A stretch of DNA of 64,000 bases from assembly GCF_037893015.1 (NCBI RefSeq), contig NC_133659.1, positions 18,493,246 through 18,557,245 on the forward strand, given 5' to 3'. A model generated the notes under the pieces. The model worked only from the letters and a program-made list of their open reading frames with translations, had not been told where the DNA came from and did not search any database. The position numbers and the translations under genes were made by a program. This DNA is from Macrotis lagotis (lineage: Eukaryota > Chordata > Mammalia > Peramelemorphia > Peramelidae). Numbering within the stretch: position 1 is the stretch's first letter; each line of letters starts with the position of its first letter. Below are positions 48,026 through 60,872 of this stretch, one piece after another.

Positions 48026-49850
48026 AAAAATATTTTTTATACTTCCTATGTGTGTTGTTTGGAAGGTGGTCTCCCAAATATTTTATACTGTCTAGAGTTA
48101 TTTTAAGTAGGGTATTTTTAAACTATATCCCATTGTAGAGTTTTGATTATGATATATATATATATATGAGATATATGATTATGATATATATTTTATATAT
48201 ATGAAGGCTGACAATTCATATCCTATTACTCTAATAAAATTATTGTTTCAACAAATCCTTGAGTCTTTGGGATTTTCTAAGTGTCTGAGTCAATCACGTT
48301 CTTTTTCTTCTCTTGTTGTTATTGCTAGATTGTCCAATAATATTTGTGACAGTGGGCTTCTTTGTTTGACCTATAATCTTACTGGGAAGACTTCTACTTT
48401 ACAATATATAGTATAAATCATGCCTGCTGTTAGTTTTAGATGATTTTTTTTATCAATTCAAGGAAAAGTCCATTTATATCGATATGTTCAGGAGTTTTGA
48501 GCAGAAAATGAAAGCTGTACTTTATCAGGAATCTTTTCTGCATGTAGCGATGACTTGTTTAACTTTTATTAGTGATGTAATAAATTATGTTATTTATTTT
48601 CCTCATTTTAGACAGTCACTATATTTCTGGTATAAATCCCACTTGATCATAATGTATAATTATATAATGTATTATTGTAATGTTTTAGTTAGAATTTTAT
48701 TAATATTTTTGAAATTTTACTAGAATTTTCTTTTTTCTTAGGTTTTTTTTTTTTTTTTGCAAGGCAGACGGGGTTAAGTGGCTTGCCCAAGGCCACACAG
48801 CTAGGTAATTATTAAGTGTCTGAGACCGGATTTGATCCCAGGGACTACTGACTCTAGGGCCGGTGCTTTATCCACTATGCCACCTAGCCAATCCTAGAAT
48901 TTTCTTATCATTTTACTCTTCCTGGTTTAGATATCACTATCATTTTTGTTTCACTATCTATCATTTCAAATAGTTGATTTAATAGTGGAATAAGTTGATC
49001 TTTAATTGTTTTAGGGAAAATTTTTTTTTAAAAAATGAATGTTTTAGAGAATTCACTTGCAAATTAAACTGGTTTAGTGCTATTCTTTTAAGAAATTCAA
49101 TTATAGTCTGCATAATTTCTTTTCCTTTAATATGTTTATATAGCTATTCTATTTCCTCTTCTGCTAATTTAGGAAACTTATAGTTTTATAAATATTTTCC
49201 ATTTTACTTCAATTGATAAATTTAATGGCATATAATTGTGCAAAATAACTCCTTACAATTGCTTTAATTTCATCTTTGTTAGCAAATATATTCATCCTTT
49301 TTTATTTTTATACTAGTGATTTGGTTTTGATCTCTATCACTGATATTAAGTAAATTTTTCTTTCCTTTTTATAGAACCAAAGCGTAGTTTTAATTATTAG
49401 CTCAATGACTTTTCTCTGAATTTTATTAAACTCACTTTTAATTTTGAGGATTTACAACTTAATATTTAACTGGGAATTTTTAATTTGGTCTTTTGCTAGT
49501 TTATTTCAAATTACATACTAATTCCTTAGTCTGCCCTTTCTCTAGTTTATAGATGTGAGTAGTTAGAAATTTGAATTTTCTTTTAATCTAAACCTCTATT
49601 ATAATTTGCTGTATTCAGTAGGTTTTGATTTTAACGTCATTCTCTTTAAGAATAATTATTTCTATCATGTGTCTAAGTTGTTAATGCTTTAAGTTTTGAC
49701 TATTTAATCTCCAAAGTGTTTTTAATCCATCTTTCATTGGCTACTTATTAAATATAATTTTATTGCATTATGATCTGAAAAGGATATTTTTAATAATTCT
49801 GATTTGTTGCTTTTAAATATATTTTTATTTTTAATAAATTTGTTTCTTTT
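48026..49850 (-). mobile_element. Old outer L1, left part
   Basis: Reverse complement of L1 ORF2 RT region (GAGTCTTTGGGATTTTCTAA, GACCTATAATCTTACTGGGA, TAAATCCCACTTGATCATAA) running to 49850. Its continuation is at 56806-57115, after a younger L1. A SINE sits at 48743-48894. Confidence 0.72.
48743..48894 (-). mobile_element. tRNA-headed SINE, full length
   Basis: Poly-T, GCAAGGCAGACGGGGTTAAG to ATGCCACCTAGCCAATCC. Confidence 0.92.
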
Positions 49851-49854
49851 TGAA

Positions 49855-52800
49855 ATACATGTAAAGACATTTTTCACAAATCATTTTTGTAAGATTTTGA
49901 ATTTCACATTTTTCTCTCTTCTTCCCTTCCCTCCCCACTCACCTTGTCAGAGAGTAATCTAATATAGGTTATACATATTTAACTATTTTAAGCATATTTA
50001 CATATTACTCATATGGTGAAAGGAGAATCATAAAAAAATAGTCAGATTCAATTACTTAAATCTAATTTTATTTGTGTGAAAAGTGTTTTATAATTGTTTT
50101 TATTTAGTTTCTTAGTTTGCCTTGGACAGGTAGATTCCCAAGTGTTTTATATTGTCTACAATTACTTTAAATGGAATTTCTCTTTCTAACTCTTACTTTT
50201 TTATACTTTTTTGGTAATATATAGAAATGCTGATGATTTGTACAGATTTATTTATATTATGCAAATTTTCTAAAGTTGCTAATTGGTTAATGTAGTGTAT
50301 TAGTTGATTTTCTATTATTCTCTACTGAACACATTATCATATCATCCACAAAGATTGAGAGCTTTCTTTCTTCATTGTCTATTCTAATCCCTTAAATTTC
50401 TTTTTCTTCTCATTGTTAAAGCTATTTCTTTTTTATTTTTTAATTTAATTTTTTTTCAAGGCAATGGGGTTAAGCGACTTGCTGAAGGCTCACACAGCTA
50501 GGTAATTATTAAGTATCTGAGACCAAGTTTGAACACAGATCCTCCTGACTCCAGAGATGGTGCTCTATCCCCTGTGCCACCTAGCTGTCCCTAAAGCTAA
50601 CATTTCTCAAAGAATATTGAATAATAGTGGATATAAGAGATATCTTTGTTTGACCCTTGATCTTACGGGGAGTGCTTCCAGCTTATCTCTATTACATATA
50701 ATGCCTGCTGATAGTTTTAGATAGATACAGCTTATCATTTTAAGGAAAACCCCCATTTATGCCTATGTTCTCTAGTGTTTTTATTAGGAACGAATGCTCC
50801 ATTTTATCAGACCTTTCCAGTATCTGTTGAAATAATTCTACGATATTTGTGAGTTTTGTTATTGGCATGGTCAATTCTGCTGACAGTTTTCCTAATATTG
50901 AACTACCACCACATTCCTGGTATAAATCTACCTGATCATGGTGTATTATTCTGGTGATAACTTGCTGAAAGCACTTTGTCAATATTTTATTTAAAATTTT
51001 TGCATCAATATTCACTGGGGTGAATGGTCTATAATTTTCCTTCTCTGCCTTGACTCTTCCTGACTTAGATATTAGCACCACATTGATGTCATAGAAGGAA
51101 TTTGTTACAACACATTTTTCCACCTATTTTTTCAGATAGTTTAAATAAAATTGGAATTAATTTTTTTAATATTTGGTAGAATTTATATGTGAATCCATCT
51201 GATCCAAGAGATATTTTTCTTGGAAAATTCACTCCCTGATAGCTTGTTCAATGTCTTTTTATGAAATGGAGTTATTTAAATACTTAATTTTCTTTTCAAT
51301 TTAAAATGAGTCAATTAATATTTTTGAAAATATTCTTCTATTTCACTCACATTGTCTGATTGATGTACAGTTATGAAAAACAGTTCTAAATTATTGCTTT
51401 AATTTCCTTCTCATTGGTTGTGAATTCACCAATTTTAATTTTTGATACTGGTAATTTATTTTACTTCTTTCCTTTTTTAAATTAAACTAACCAAAGGCTT
51501 ATCTATTTTATTGTTTTATAAAGCCATCTCTTAGTTTTATTTATTACTTTAATAGTTTTCTTCCAGTTTTATTAATCTCTACTTTGATTTTCATAATTTC
51601 AAATTTGTATTTAATTTGGGATTTTTAATTTGTCCTTTTCTCTACCTTTTTTAATTGCATGCCCATTTCAACTGATCTCCTCTTTCTCTATTTTATGAAT
51701 GTAAAATTTTAGAAATATACAATTGCCTCTAATAACAAGTTTTGGCATGTTGTCTCATTTTTGTCATTGTCTTGGATGAAATTGTTAATTATTCCTATGA
51801 CTTATTTTTTGTTCTACTCATTCTTTAAAATTAAGATATTTAGTTTCCAATTAATTTTCAATCTATCTTTCAATAGCCCTTAATTATACAATATTTTTAT
51901 TACATCATAATCTGAAAATGATGTAATTAATATTTCTGCCTGTCTACTCTTGGTTGTCAGATGTTCAGTTTTTATGTAGGTGACATGTACCAAGGAGAAA
52001 AAGATATATTCCTTTCTATCCCCAATCATTTCTCCAGAATTCTATCAGATTTAACTTTTCTATATTTCTATTTGCCTTCTTAACTTCCTCCTTAATTATT
52101 TTGTGATTAAATTTATCTAATTCAGATAGAGGGAGGTTGAGGTCCCTCACCAATATAGTTTTGCTGTCTATATCATCCTGTGATCCATTTAGTTTCTACT
52201 CTAGGAATTTGGATGCCTTTTGGCATATATATGTTTAGAATTGATATTACCTCATTGTCTATGGTACCTTTTAGAAAGACATAGTTTCCTTACTTAATCT
52301 TTCAATGAAATCTATGACTTTTGTTTTGTCTGAGATAAGGATTGCTACCCCTGTTTTTTTTTTTTCACTCTGCTAAAGCAGATGTGAGACAATCAGGATA
52401 TATTCTGCTCCAGTCTTTTATGCTTAATCTGTGTGTATTTCTCTGCTTCAAATGTGTTTCTTGTAAACAACATATTTTAGGATTCTGGTTTTTAAATCAC
52501 TCTGCTATCTATTTCAGTTTTATGGGAGAGCTCACATTCACAATCATAATTACTTACTCTTTATTACCCTCCATATTATCTCCCTTCCATTTATACTTTT
52601 CTTTTCCCTTTCACTGTATCCTTCCTCATCAGTGTTTTGCTTCTGAATATGTCCCCTTCGTTCCTTTTTCTTTCCTCTTTCCCCTTTTACTTTAACCCTC
52701 CTGTCTTTTCTCTCTTCTGTCAGTCCCTCCTTCCCTTCCTCCCCCCTTGATCTTCCTAATACCTGAAGGGTAAGATAAATTTCTAAACCCAACTGAGTTC

Positions 52801-53150
52801 TATGTGTTATTTCCTCTTTGAGTCAAATCTGATAAAAGTAAGATTCAAAAAATTCCCACAGCTGCTTTCATTTCCTCTACTGTAATATGTCCATTGCGCT
52901 TCTTCATGTGATATAATTTATCCCATTCTCCTCCCTTCCCCCAACCCAGCACAATTCCCTTTTTAATGTCTTAAGTTTTTTTAAATCATCCAATCAGATG
53001 AATTTATAGCCATACCTTCTGACTAAATATTCTAATGGAGATACAATTCCCAAGAGCTATGTGTATAATCTTCACATGTAGGTATTTAATGAGTTTTATC
53101 ATATTGAATAACATCCTTTTTTGCTTTTTCCTTGATTACAACAAGTTATC
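49855..53150 (-). mobile_element. Inner L1 (3' end to ORF2 start), 3'-side part
   Basis: It holds L1 3'-end sequence (49855-50045), an internal deletion, then reversed ORF2. The antisense frame 50740-51123 reads [19 protein letters not shown], the L1 RT entry, and reversed endonuclease lies at 52080-52500 and linker at 52560-53100. It is interrupted at 53150 by a sense L1 and continues at 55664. Confidence 0.78.
50447..50592 (-). mobile_element. tRNA-headed SINE, full length, in L1
   Basis: CAAGGCAATGGGGTTAAGCG to GTGCCACCTAGCTGTCCC. Confidence 0.9.
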
Positions 53151-55663
53151 ACTAGGATAATACATGATTATTAAGTAGGATTTATCCCAGGAATGCAGGT
53201 TAGTTCACTATTAGGAAAATTGTTAGTATAATTCATTATATCAATAACATACCTGTCAGAAATCATATGATCATATCAATATATGCTGAAGAAGTTTTTG
53301 ACAAAATACATCACCCATTCCTACTAAAAACACCAGAGAGTGCAGGAATAAATGGACTGTTCATTAGAAAAATAAGCAGTATCTATCTGAAACCATCAAC
53401 AAGCATCATATGCAAGGGGGAGAGGCTAGAGGCATTCCCAGTAAGATCAGTGGTGAAACAAGGGTGCCCATTATCTCTACTACTATTCAATATCATATTA
53501 GAAATGTTAGCCTCGGCAATAAGAGAAGAAAAAGAAATTGAAGGAATTAGAATAGGGAAGGAGAAAACAAAATTCTCAATCTTTGCAGATGACATGATGG
53601 TCTACCTAGAGAATCCAAAAAAAGTCATCTAAGAAACTACTAGAAATAATTAACAACTTTAGCAAAGTAGCAGGATATAAGATAAACCCTCACAAATCCT
53701 CAACATTTCTATATATGACTAGCAAGATGCAGCAGAAAGAGCTAGAAAGAGAAATCCCATTCAAAGTAACCTCAAACAAAGTAAAATACCTGGGAGTCTA
53801 CCTGCCAAGGCAAACTCAAAAACTTTTTGAAAACAATTACAAAACTCTTCTCACACAAATAAAATCAGATTTAAATACCTAGGAAGACATCAACTGTTCA
53901 TGGATAGGTCACACTAATATAATAAAAATGACAATTCTAACAGAACTAAACTACTTGTTTAGTGCCCTACCAATAAAAATTCCAAAAAAAAAGTCCTTTA
54001 ATGAGTTAGAAAAAGTTGTAAGTAAATTTATATGGAGAAATAAAATATCCAGAATTTCCAGAGATTCAATGAAAAAAAGTGCAATAGAAGGTGGCTTAGC
54101 CTTACCAGGTCTAAAATTATATTATAAAGCATCAGTCATCAAAACTGTCTGGTATTGGTTAAGAAATAGAGTCATGGATCAGTGGCATAGACTAGGTGCA
54201 ACAGCAGGAAATGATTAAAGTAATATACTGTTTTATAAATCCGAAGATTCCAGCTATTGGGATAAAAACTCTCTCTTTGATAAAAACTCTTGGGGAAAAT
54301 TGGAAGTTAATATGGAAGAAACTTTTAGATTAGATTAGACCAACACCCCAGACCCTATACCAAGATAAGATCTAAATGGTTACAGGATTTAGACATAAAA
54401 AACAATACTATAAGCAAACTAGAAGATCAAGGAGTAGGTTACCTGTCAGAGCTATGGAAAGGGGAGCAGTTTATGACTAAGGAAGAGATAGAGAACATCA
54501 TTCAAAACAAACTAGATAATTTTGATTACATTAACTTGAAAAGTTTTTGCAAAGGCAAAACTCCTGTAACCAAGTTCAAAAGAAATGTAATAAACTGGGA
54601 AACAATTTTTGTAAATAGTATTCCTGACAAAGGACTTTTTCTAAAATATACAGAGAACTATGTCAAATTTTCAAAAAAAAATCCATTTCCCAACTGACGG
54701 ACAAATGGTCAAAGGATATGTAAAAGCAATTTACAGATGAGGAAATCAAAGTGATCCATAGTCATATGAAAAATTGCTCCAAATCATTAGTTATTAAATA
54801 AATGCAAATTAAAGCATCTCTGAGATACCAACTCACAGCTCTTAGATTGGCCAATAGGATCAGAAAGGACAATGATCAATATTGGAAGGGATGTATGAAA
54901 TCTGGGACACTAATACATTGTTGGTGAAGCTGCGAACTCATACAATCTTTCTGGAGAGCAATTTGGTATTATGCCCAAAGGGCAGTAAAAATGCACATAC
55001 TACTGGGTCTATAACCTGAAGAGGTTGTGAAAAGGGTAAAAACATCACTTGTACAAAAAGATTTATTGCAACCCTGTTTGTGTTGGCAAAAAAAAAATGG
55101 AAATTAAGTGAATGTCCTTCAATTGGGGAATGACTTAATAAACTGTGGTATATGTATGTCATGGAACACTATTGTTCTTTTTAGAAACCAGGAGGGATGG
55201 GAATTCAGGGAAGCCTGGAGGGATTTGCATGAACTGATGCTGAATGAGATCAGTGGAACCAGAAAAACATTTTTCACCCTAACAGCAACATGGGGGTGAT
55301 GATTAACCTTGATGGACTTGCTCATCCCTTCAGTGCAACAACCAGGAACAATTTTAGACTATCTGCAATGGAGAATGGCATCTGCATCCAGAGAAAGAAT
55401 TATGGACTTTGAACAAAGACCAAAGACTATTACCTTCAAATTAGGGGAAAAAACTGTCGTACTATTATGTAATTTTACTATTTCATACTTTTCTTCCTTA
55501 AGGATAAGATTTCTCTGTCATCATATTCAACTGAGATCAATGTATATTATGGAACCAATGTAAGGACTAACAATGCCTTCTGTGGGGGAGTGGAGGGAGG
55601 GAAGCAAGAATGGGGATAAATTGTAAAACTCAAAATAAATAAAATCTTTCTTTTAAAAAAATC
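53151..55663 (+). mobile_element. Younger L1, 5'-truncated in RT, complete 3' end
   Basis: It starts at the RT (QQVIT-like reading). Frame 53267-53632 shows KQGCPLSLLLFNIILEML and the catalytic SIFADDMMVYLENP. Then come KYLGVYLPRQTQ-like sequence, the C-terminal domain (53928-54218, 54473-54697) and the 3' UTR ending AACTCAAAATAAATAAAATC and A-runs. Stops and shifts split ORF2, and the 5' part is missing, so it cannot move on its own. Confidence 0.88.
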
Positions 55664-56805
55664 ATCTATTTCATTAAATATTCATTTTTCCCCTGAAAGA
55701 GTATACTGAATTTTGTTGGATAGTTGATTCTTGGTTGTAAGCCAAGTTCATTTTTATTCCAGAATATCATATTCCAGACCCTTCAATCCTTTAATGCTCA
55801 TGTTGCTAAGTTTTGTGTAATTCTAACTAGTTCCTTGATATTTGAATTGCTTGTTTCTGGCTGCCTGCTGTATTTTCTCCTTGACCTTATAATTCTGGGA
55901 TTTGGCTATAATATTCCTTTGTGCTTTGATTTTGAGATCCCTTTCACAAGGTGATTGGTGAATTCTTTCAATGACTATTGGTCATTGAAACTAATGGTTC
56001 TAGGATATTGCAACAAGTTTTACTTGATTTCTTGAAAATTTTGTCCAGGCTCTTTTTTTGGATCATGGCTTTTAGGTAGTTCAATAATGCTTAAATTATC
56101 TCTCATGGATCTGTTTCCCAGGGCAGTTGTTTTTCCATTGAGGTATTTGACATTTTCTTCTATTTTTTTCATTTAAAAAAAATTTTAATTGACTGATTCT
56201 TGATGTCTCATCATTGCCTCCATTTGCCTCAGTCTCTTATTCAAGGAATTATTTTATTCAGTTAACTTTTGTATCTCTTTTTCCATTTGGTCAGTTTCTA
56301 CTTTTTAAAGAACTTTTATCTTTTCCATTTTTCCAATTGTATTATTAAGGGATTTATTTTCTTCTGTCAATTTTTATGCTCCCTTTTGCAAAATGTTGAA
56401 TTTCTCTTACATTTCTTATGCTAGGTGAGGTGCCTGCCCCCCAAAACTTCCACAATGAGAATACTAGCAGCCTTCTCATTAGGCTGGGTCATTCTATGTT
56501 GCAGACCTAGCCTACTCTGTTGTTGGCCTAATCATCTGTGACTCCAGAAAGCATCCCCCGCAGATCTCTACTGTGGCTGAAAAAATCCACCTGGCTCTCT
56601 CCACAGACCACACATGCTGGTTTCAGCTCTTTGCTTCAGCACCATTACCAAGTACTGGTCACACTTCTGCTCTCCCCAAGAAAGATTTTGTTGGAAAATG
56701 GGCATTTTTTTAGAGGCTTGGTTAGTGTTATTTTTGTGGGAAATCTGGGAGAGTTTAAGAAAGTTCTGACTTCTCTTTGTGATCTTGGCTCTGCCCACCT
56801 ATAGT
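55664..56805 (-). mobile_element. Inner L1, 5'-side part (ORF1 and 5' leader)
   Basis: Reversed ORF1 sequence (CCATTTGGTCAGTTTCTACT-type coiled-coil units, 56150-56400) and a reversed leader ending CTTGGCTCTGCCCACC at 56800. It is the continuation of 49855-53150. Confidence 0.75.
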
Positions 56806-57115
56806 ATTTTAATGTAGTAAAATATAGTAAATCTTTCATACCATGAGGAGAAAAGTGTGTTCCTTACTATTTCCATTCAATTCTTCCCAAATATCTATCA
56901 TATCTCATTAATAATAAGTTTTAAGTATACTATTACTATTAATAATAACTAATAAACACTAATATAAATAACATTTTCTTATAAGTATGCAGTTTGATCT
57001 TAATCAAAGCTTTATAATTTAGTCTTTAATGATTTCCTTAAATTTCTTGAGTACATTTTATTGAATTTTCCATTGACTTCTGGTCTTTTTGCTACAAATA
57101 CCTAAAATTTAGTGT
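56806..57115 (-). mobile_element. Old outer L1, right part
   Basis: GTTCCTTACTATTTCCATTC and CCCAAATATCTATCATATCT parallel 3315-3355 in the L1 of copy 1 intron 2, so it continues the L1 left off at 49850. Confidence 0.6.
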
Positions 57116-57824
57116 TACTAGGGAAAACTTTATGGAGAAGTTAAGTTTGTGATTTGATTCTTGAAAGATTTCAAGAGGCTAAGGGTGGGGGGTAAATATA
57201 GAATAAGGCATGGTTCATAAACTAGATTTTTGATCTTAGAGTTAAAAAGACCTGGGTTTAATTGTACCTTTGATATTTGTGAGCTCTCAACTTCAATGAC
57301 TTCATCTATAAAATTGGCATGAGATTTGGATTGATTGACCTCTAAGTTTGCCATTTCTAAATCTATGATCCTAAACTGGACTGGCAGTATAGATGAAGGC
57401 ATCTCAGTCAGCATGGGTTCCCAAGATCTGTGCTTCCTAAAGCAGTGTGCTGATCACTATATTCCAAAAGGCCTTACTTTTCTAAAAGTTGGTCCTTCTA
57501 AGGAATGTGTCTAAGAAGCCAGTGTTAGAACAGGAAATAATATTCCTATGAGACAATGAGAAGTAATGGAAATGTCATAGTCTGTGTAGTCTCATATTCT
57601 AGGCTCTTCCACATTTTCCCTGTATGATCTTGGGAGATAAAACTCTAGTACAGAGACAACAAATACAAAGAATTTGTTGTCCAAATGCCAAATGTATTGC
57701 CAAAAGACTATTTTATGGAGAACTCACATGGTGCAAGTGCTCAAATAGTGGTCAAAAAGGTGATAAAAGGACTCTTAAGATCTCTCTTCAGAACTATGGA
57801 ATTTCTAAAGCCATCTGAATGTAT
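57116..57824 (+). other. Intron 2 of copy 2, paralogous to 5880-6243 in part
   Basis: 57420-57820 aligns by eye to copy 1 (AGAAGTAATGGAAATGTCAT, CCAAATGCCAAATGTATTGC). 57116-57419 is unrecognised apart from a MIR-like trace. Confidence 0.6.
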
Positions 57825-58555
57825 ATGCTGTTCCCTGTTTGAGCCAAATCCAAGGAAAGTAAGATTCAAGCAACTCTCACCCACTCCCTCTATACTATAC
57901 TATACTATATTGCTGAGCATCTTTATATAAAGTGATTTACCATATTCCCCTTCCCTCTTCTTGCCATTATAGTACAAACCCATTTTTAATGTCTTACTTT
58001 TTTATATCATCCCACCAAAATCAACTTAGGTCCATATTTTCTGATGAACTATGCTCTCTTTAATAGAAATACATTTCTCAAGAGTTTAAAGCTAAAAAAA
58101 ATATTTAATGTTATTTTTCCTTATTTTTCAATTACCTGCAAAGATAATTTTCAGCTTTCAGCTTTTTGTAAATTTTGAGTTCTACCTTTTTCTACTTCCC
58201 TACTTTCCCTCCTCCCTCCCTCCCCATGACCCATGACAGTGAGTAATATGATATAGGTTATACTTATATAATCATGTTTGACATATTCTTACACTAGTCA
58301 TATTGTGAAAGAAGAATCAGAACTAAAGGGGAAAAAACATAAGAAACAGGAAAAAAGACATGAGTTTTCAAAAGTGAAAATAGTATGCTCTGGTCTGCAT
58401 TCAGAGTCCATAGTTGTTTTGTTTTTGTTTTTTCCCCTCTGAATGTGAATAGCATTTTCCTTCACAAGTCTCAGAATTGTCCTTGGTCACGGATCTGTTG
58501 TGGGGGGAGCTAAGTCCATCATAGTTGATCATAATTTATACAGTGTTCTCCTAAT
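57825..58555 (-). mobile_element. L1 fragments: linker piece then 3' end
   Basis: 57825-58085 resembles the reversed L1 linker at 52800-53050 (AAGTAAGATTCAAGCAACTC). 58086-58555 is reversed L1 3' end (CCCTCCTCCCTCCCTCCCCA, GCATTCAGAGTCCATAGTTG). Confidence 0.7.
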
Positions 58556-59235
58556 TCTAGAAGCATTACCAGTAAGATCAGAGATGAAATGATACCCATT
58601 ATCACCACTATTTTTCAATATTGTGCTAGAAATATTACCTTTAGCAACAGGAAAAGAAAACAGGTTGTAGGAATTAGAATGTACCTAAAGGGAACAAATT
58701 GTGGTATATGAATGTGATGGAGTAACTATTGTTCTGCCATAAATCACGAGCAGGAGAAATTCAGAACAGTCTAGAAAGACTTGCATGAACTGATGCTGAG
58801 TGAAGTGAACAGAACCAGAACACTGTACACATAAACAGCCCCACTGTAATGAAGAACTGTTTGATAGTCAACTCTTCTAAGTACTACAGTGTACAAAGAC
58901 AATTCTAAAAGACTTGTGATAGAAAATACCATCCACATCCAGAGAAAGAACTATGGAACCTGAATAATGATAAAAAGCATGTGATTTTCACTTTTTAAAA
59001 TTTGTTTTATGCTTTTTTATTTCTCATGGTTTTACCCTTTTGTTCTAATTCTTCTTTCTCAATTTGACTAATATGAAAATGTTTAACATAATAGTACTGT
59101 TATAAATTATATAAGATTACTCATTGTCATTGGGAGGGGGAAGGGAGGAAAATATGAACCTTAGAAGCATATAAAAATTAATATGGGAAAGTATCTTTTT
59201 CAGATCATTGAAAAATTAATTTTTTAAAAAGGACT
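58556..59235 (+). mobile_element. L1, RT piece joined to 3' end
   Basis: AGCATTACCAGTAAGATCAG (RT) jumps at about 58690 to ORF2-end and 3' UTR (GTGATGGAGTAACTATTGTT, TTGCATGAACTGATGCTGAG). It abuts the reversed fragment before it. Confidence 0.78.
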
Positions 59236-59299
59236 TCCAAGTATTTCCATGTACACTAAAATTAAACTTTAAGTGTTATTTCCTCAATGAGTTCGTAAA

Positions 59300-59402
59300 T
59301 TCTTGGCCAAAGGAGCTGTCTGGCTTGTACTATTTGTTTACCCAGTAGGGCATTTGGCATTTAGTGGGTGTTTTTTTAAGCACTTGTTCAATTAAATTCC
59401 AT
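59300..59402 (+). mobile_element. L2/MIR tail shared with copy 1
   Basis: GCATTTGGCATTTAGTGGGT then GTTCAATTAAATTCCATTG. The paralogue is at 6476-6560. Confidence 0.55.
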
Positions 59403-59469
59403 TGTTGCCAGAGGGAATAGTATCGTTGAGATGAATTGTTATTAATGTTATTGTTCTTTTATTTTCCAG

Positions 59470-59630
59470 GCATACTCATGTCTAATGGTGAAAAGTGGAG
59501 ACAGCAAAGAAGGTTTTCCTTGATGACCCTGAGAAACTTTGGTTGGGGAAAGAAAACCCTAAGAAAACCCTGGAGGATCGGATCAGGGAGGAGGCCCGGT
59601 ATCTCACTGAGGCTCTCAGGGAAGAAAAAG
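59470..59630 (+). pseudogene. CYP2J2-like pseudogene: CYP2J copy 2 exon 3 with 11-bp tandem duplication
   Basis: This exon is 161 bp where copy 1 has 150, after TTTTCCAG and before GTGGGC. It encodes [20 protein letters not shown] and [10 protein letters not shown]. Then the 11-bp unit AAGAAAACCCT is repeated and the frame is lost. The downstream DNA still encodes [19 protein letters not shown] in the shifted frame. The rest of the exon is highly similar to copy 1 exon 3. Confidence 0.92.
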
Positions 59631-59859
59631 GTGGGCACTGGTTAAGTACAGATATTTTCAATTACTTCTGATTGTCCTTTTGGTCAAATAATGATTAAAG
59701 AGAATCTGGAACTGTGAGTGCGAAGAGCAGGTAAAGAAGTCATTCCTAGACTAGAGACAGGCAAAATGACCCCTCACCACCCATAGAATGTTTTCATAGA
59801 GGCAGTATTGTCTTCTAGGAAGAAATGAGGCAATAAGCAATAGTTCCTGGCTTTGTCTT

Positions 59860-60105
59860 GTCAGGTAAACTCCCAAGTATTGTATGCTGTGGACAGCTAT
59901 TTACAGGGAATTTCTCTATCTCTAGCTGTTGGGCTTTGTAGGCAATGTATAAATGCTAATTATTTTTAATTTGTTTTGTATTTTTTTCCATTTACATGCA
60001 AAAACAGTTTTCAACATTTCTCTTTTCGCAAGCTTTTGAGTTTCACATTTTTTCCCCTACCCCCCTCCCTTCTTTCCCCACTCCCCATGGCAGTAATCTG
60101 ATATA

Positions 60106-60150
<45 letters not shown>

Positions 60151-60858
60151 TATATAATCATGTTTAACATGTTTTCATATTAGTCATATTAGGGGAAAAA
60201 CCCTAAAAAGGAAAGCAAAAAATAAAGACTAGAAAAAATGTTTTTAAAAAATTTAACATAGTATGTTTTGCTCAGCATTCAGCTTCATGATTATGGCAAT
60301 TTCCCTAACAAATCTCTCATGGTTGTCCTTGATCACTGAACTGCTCAGAGAAACTGTGGTCATCCTAGGTGATCTCACAGCCTTACAGTTAATGAATATA
60401 ATGTTCCCCTGGTTAGGCCCACTTCACTCAGCATTAGTTTGTGCACATCTTTCCAAACTTTTCTGGGTTTGCCTGCTCCTGATTTCTTACAGAACAATAT
60501 TAATAAACCATAACTTGTCCAACCATTTCCCAATTGATGGGCAAACCTTCTATTCCTATTTCATTGCTCCTATAAAAAGAGTTTCTATAACTATGTTTTT
60601 TGGACATGTGGGTCTTTTCCCCTTATTTAATGACCTCCTTGGGATACAGACCTAGTAGTGGTATTGCTAGACCAAAGGGTATGCACAGTTTTATTGCACT
60701 TTGGGCATGGTACTAAATTATTCTCCAGAATACTTGGATCATTTCACAACTCCACAAACAATGCATTAGTGTTCCAGTTTTCCCACATCCTCTCTGACAT
60801 TGATCACTTTCCTACTTTTTGGTTATTTTTAGCCAATCTATAGGTGTGAGGTGGTTAC
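59860..60858 (-). mobile_element. L1 pieces: ORF2 scrap plus 3' end, private to copy 2
   Basis: 59860-59955 is reversed ORF2 (CAGGTAAACTCCCAAGTATT). 59960-60858 is a reversed 3' end and ORF2 end (CAACCATTTCCCAATTGATG, GGGATACAGACCTAGTAGTG, GGTGTGAGGTGGTTACC). Confidence 0.82.
60108..60155. repeat. (TA)n microsatellite within L1
   Basis: TA run with one CA interruption, grown inside the L1 3' end. Confidence 0.95.
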
Positions 60859-60872
60859 CCCCCCCCCCCCCC
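60858..60872. repeat. Poly-C run then (CA)n
   Basis: Fifteen C in a row followed by GCACACAC, at the edge of the L1. Confidence 0.95.

Larger units (their letters stand above)
40970..59469 (+). other. Intron 2 of copy 2 (18.5 kb)
   Basis: Almost all of it is L1, with SINE insertions and two MIR-rich stretches. No additional CYP2J exon or other gene was seen on either strand. Confidence 0.7.

Noticed and set aside
53267-53632. Open reverse transcriptase frame as a possible domesticated gene or retron
   Set aside because: It has typical L1 motifs (GCPLSLLLFN, FADD), flanking L1 sequence in the expected order, and an A-rich 3' end. It is a truncated L1.
58086-59235. Opposed L1 fragments as a twin-priming (5'-inverted) insertion
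   Set aside because: Both arms contain the same 3'-end region, which a single inverted insertion would not give. Two insertions are simpler.
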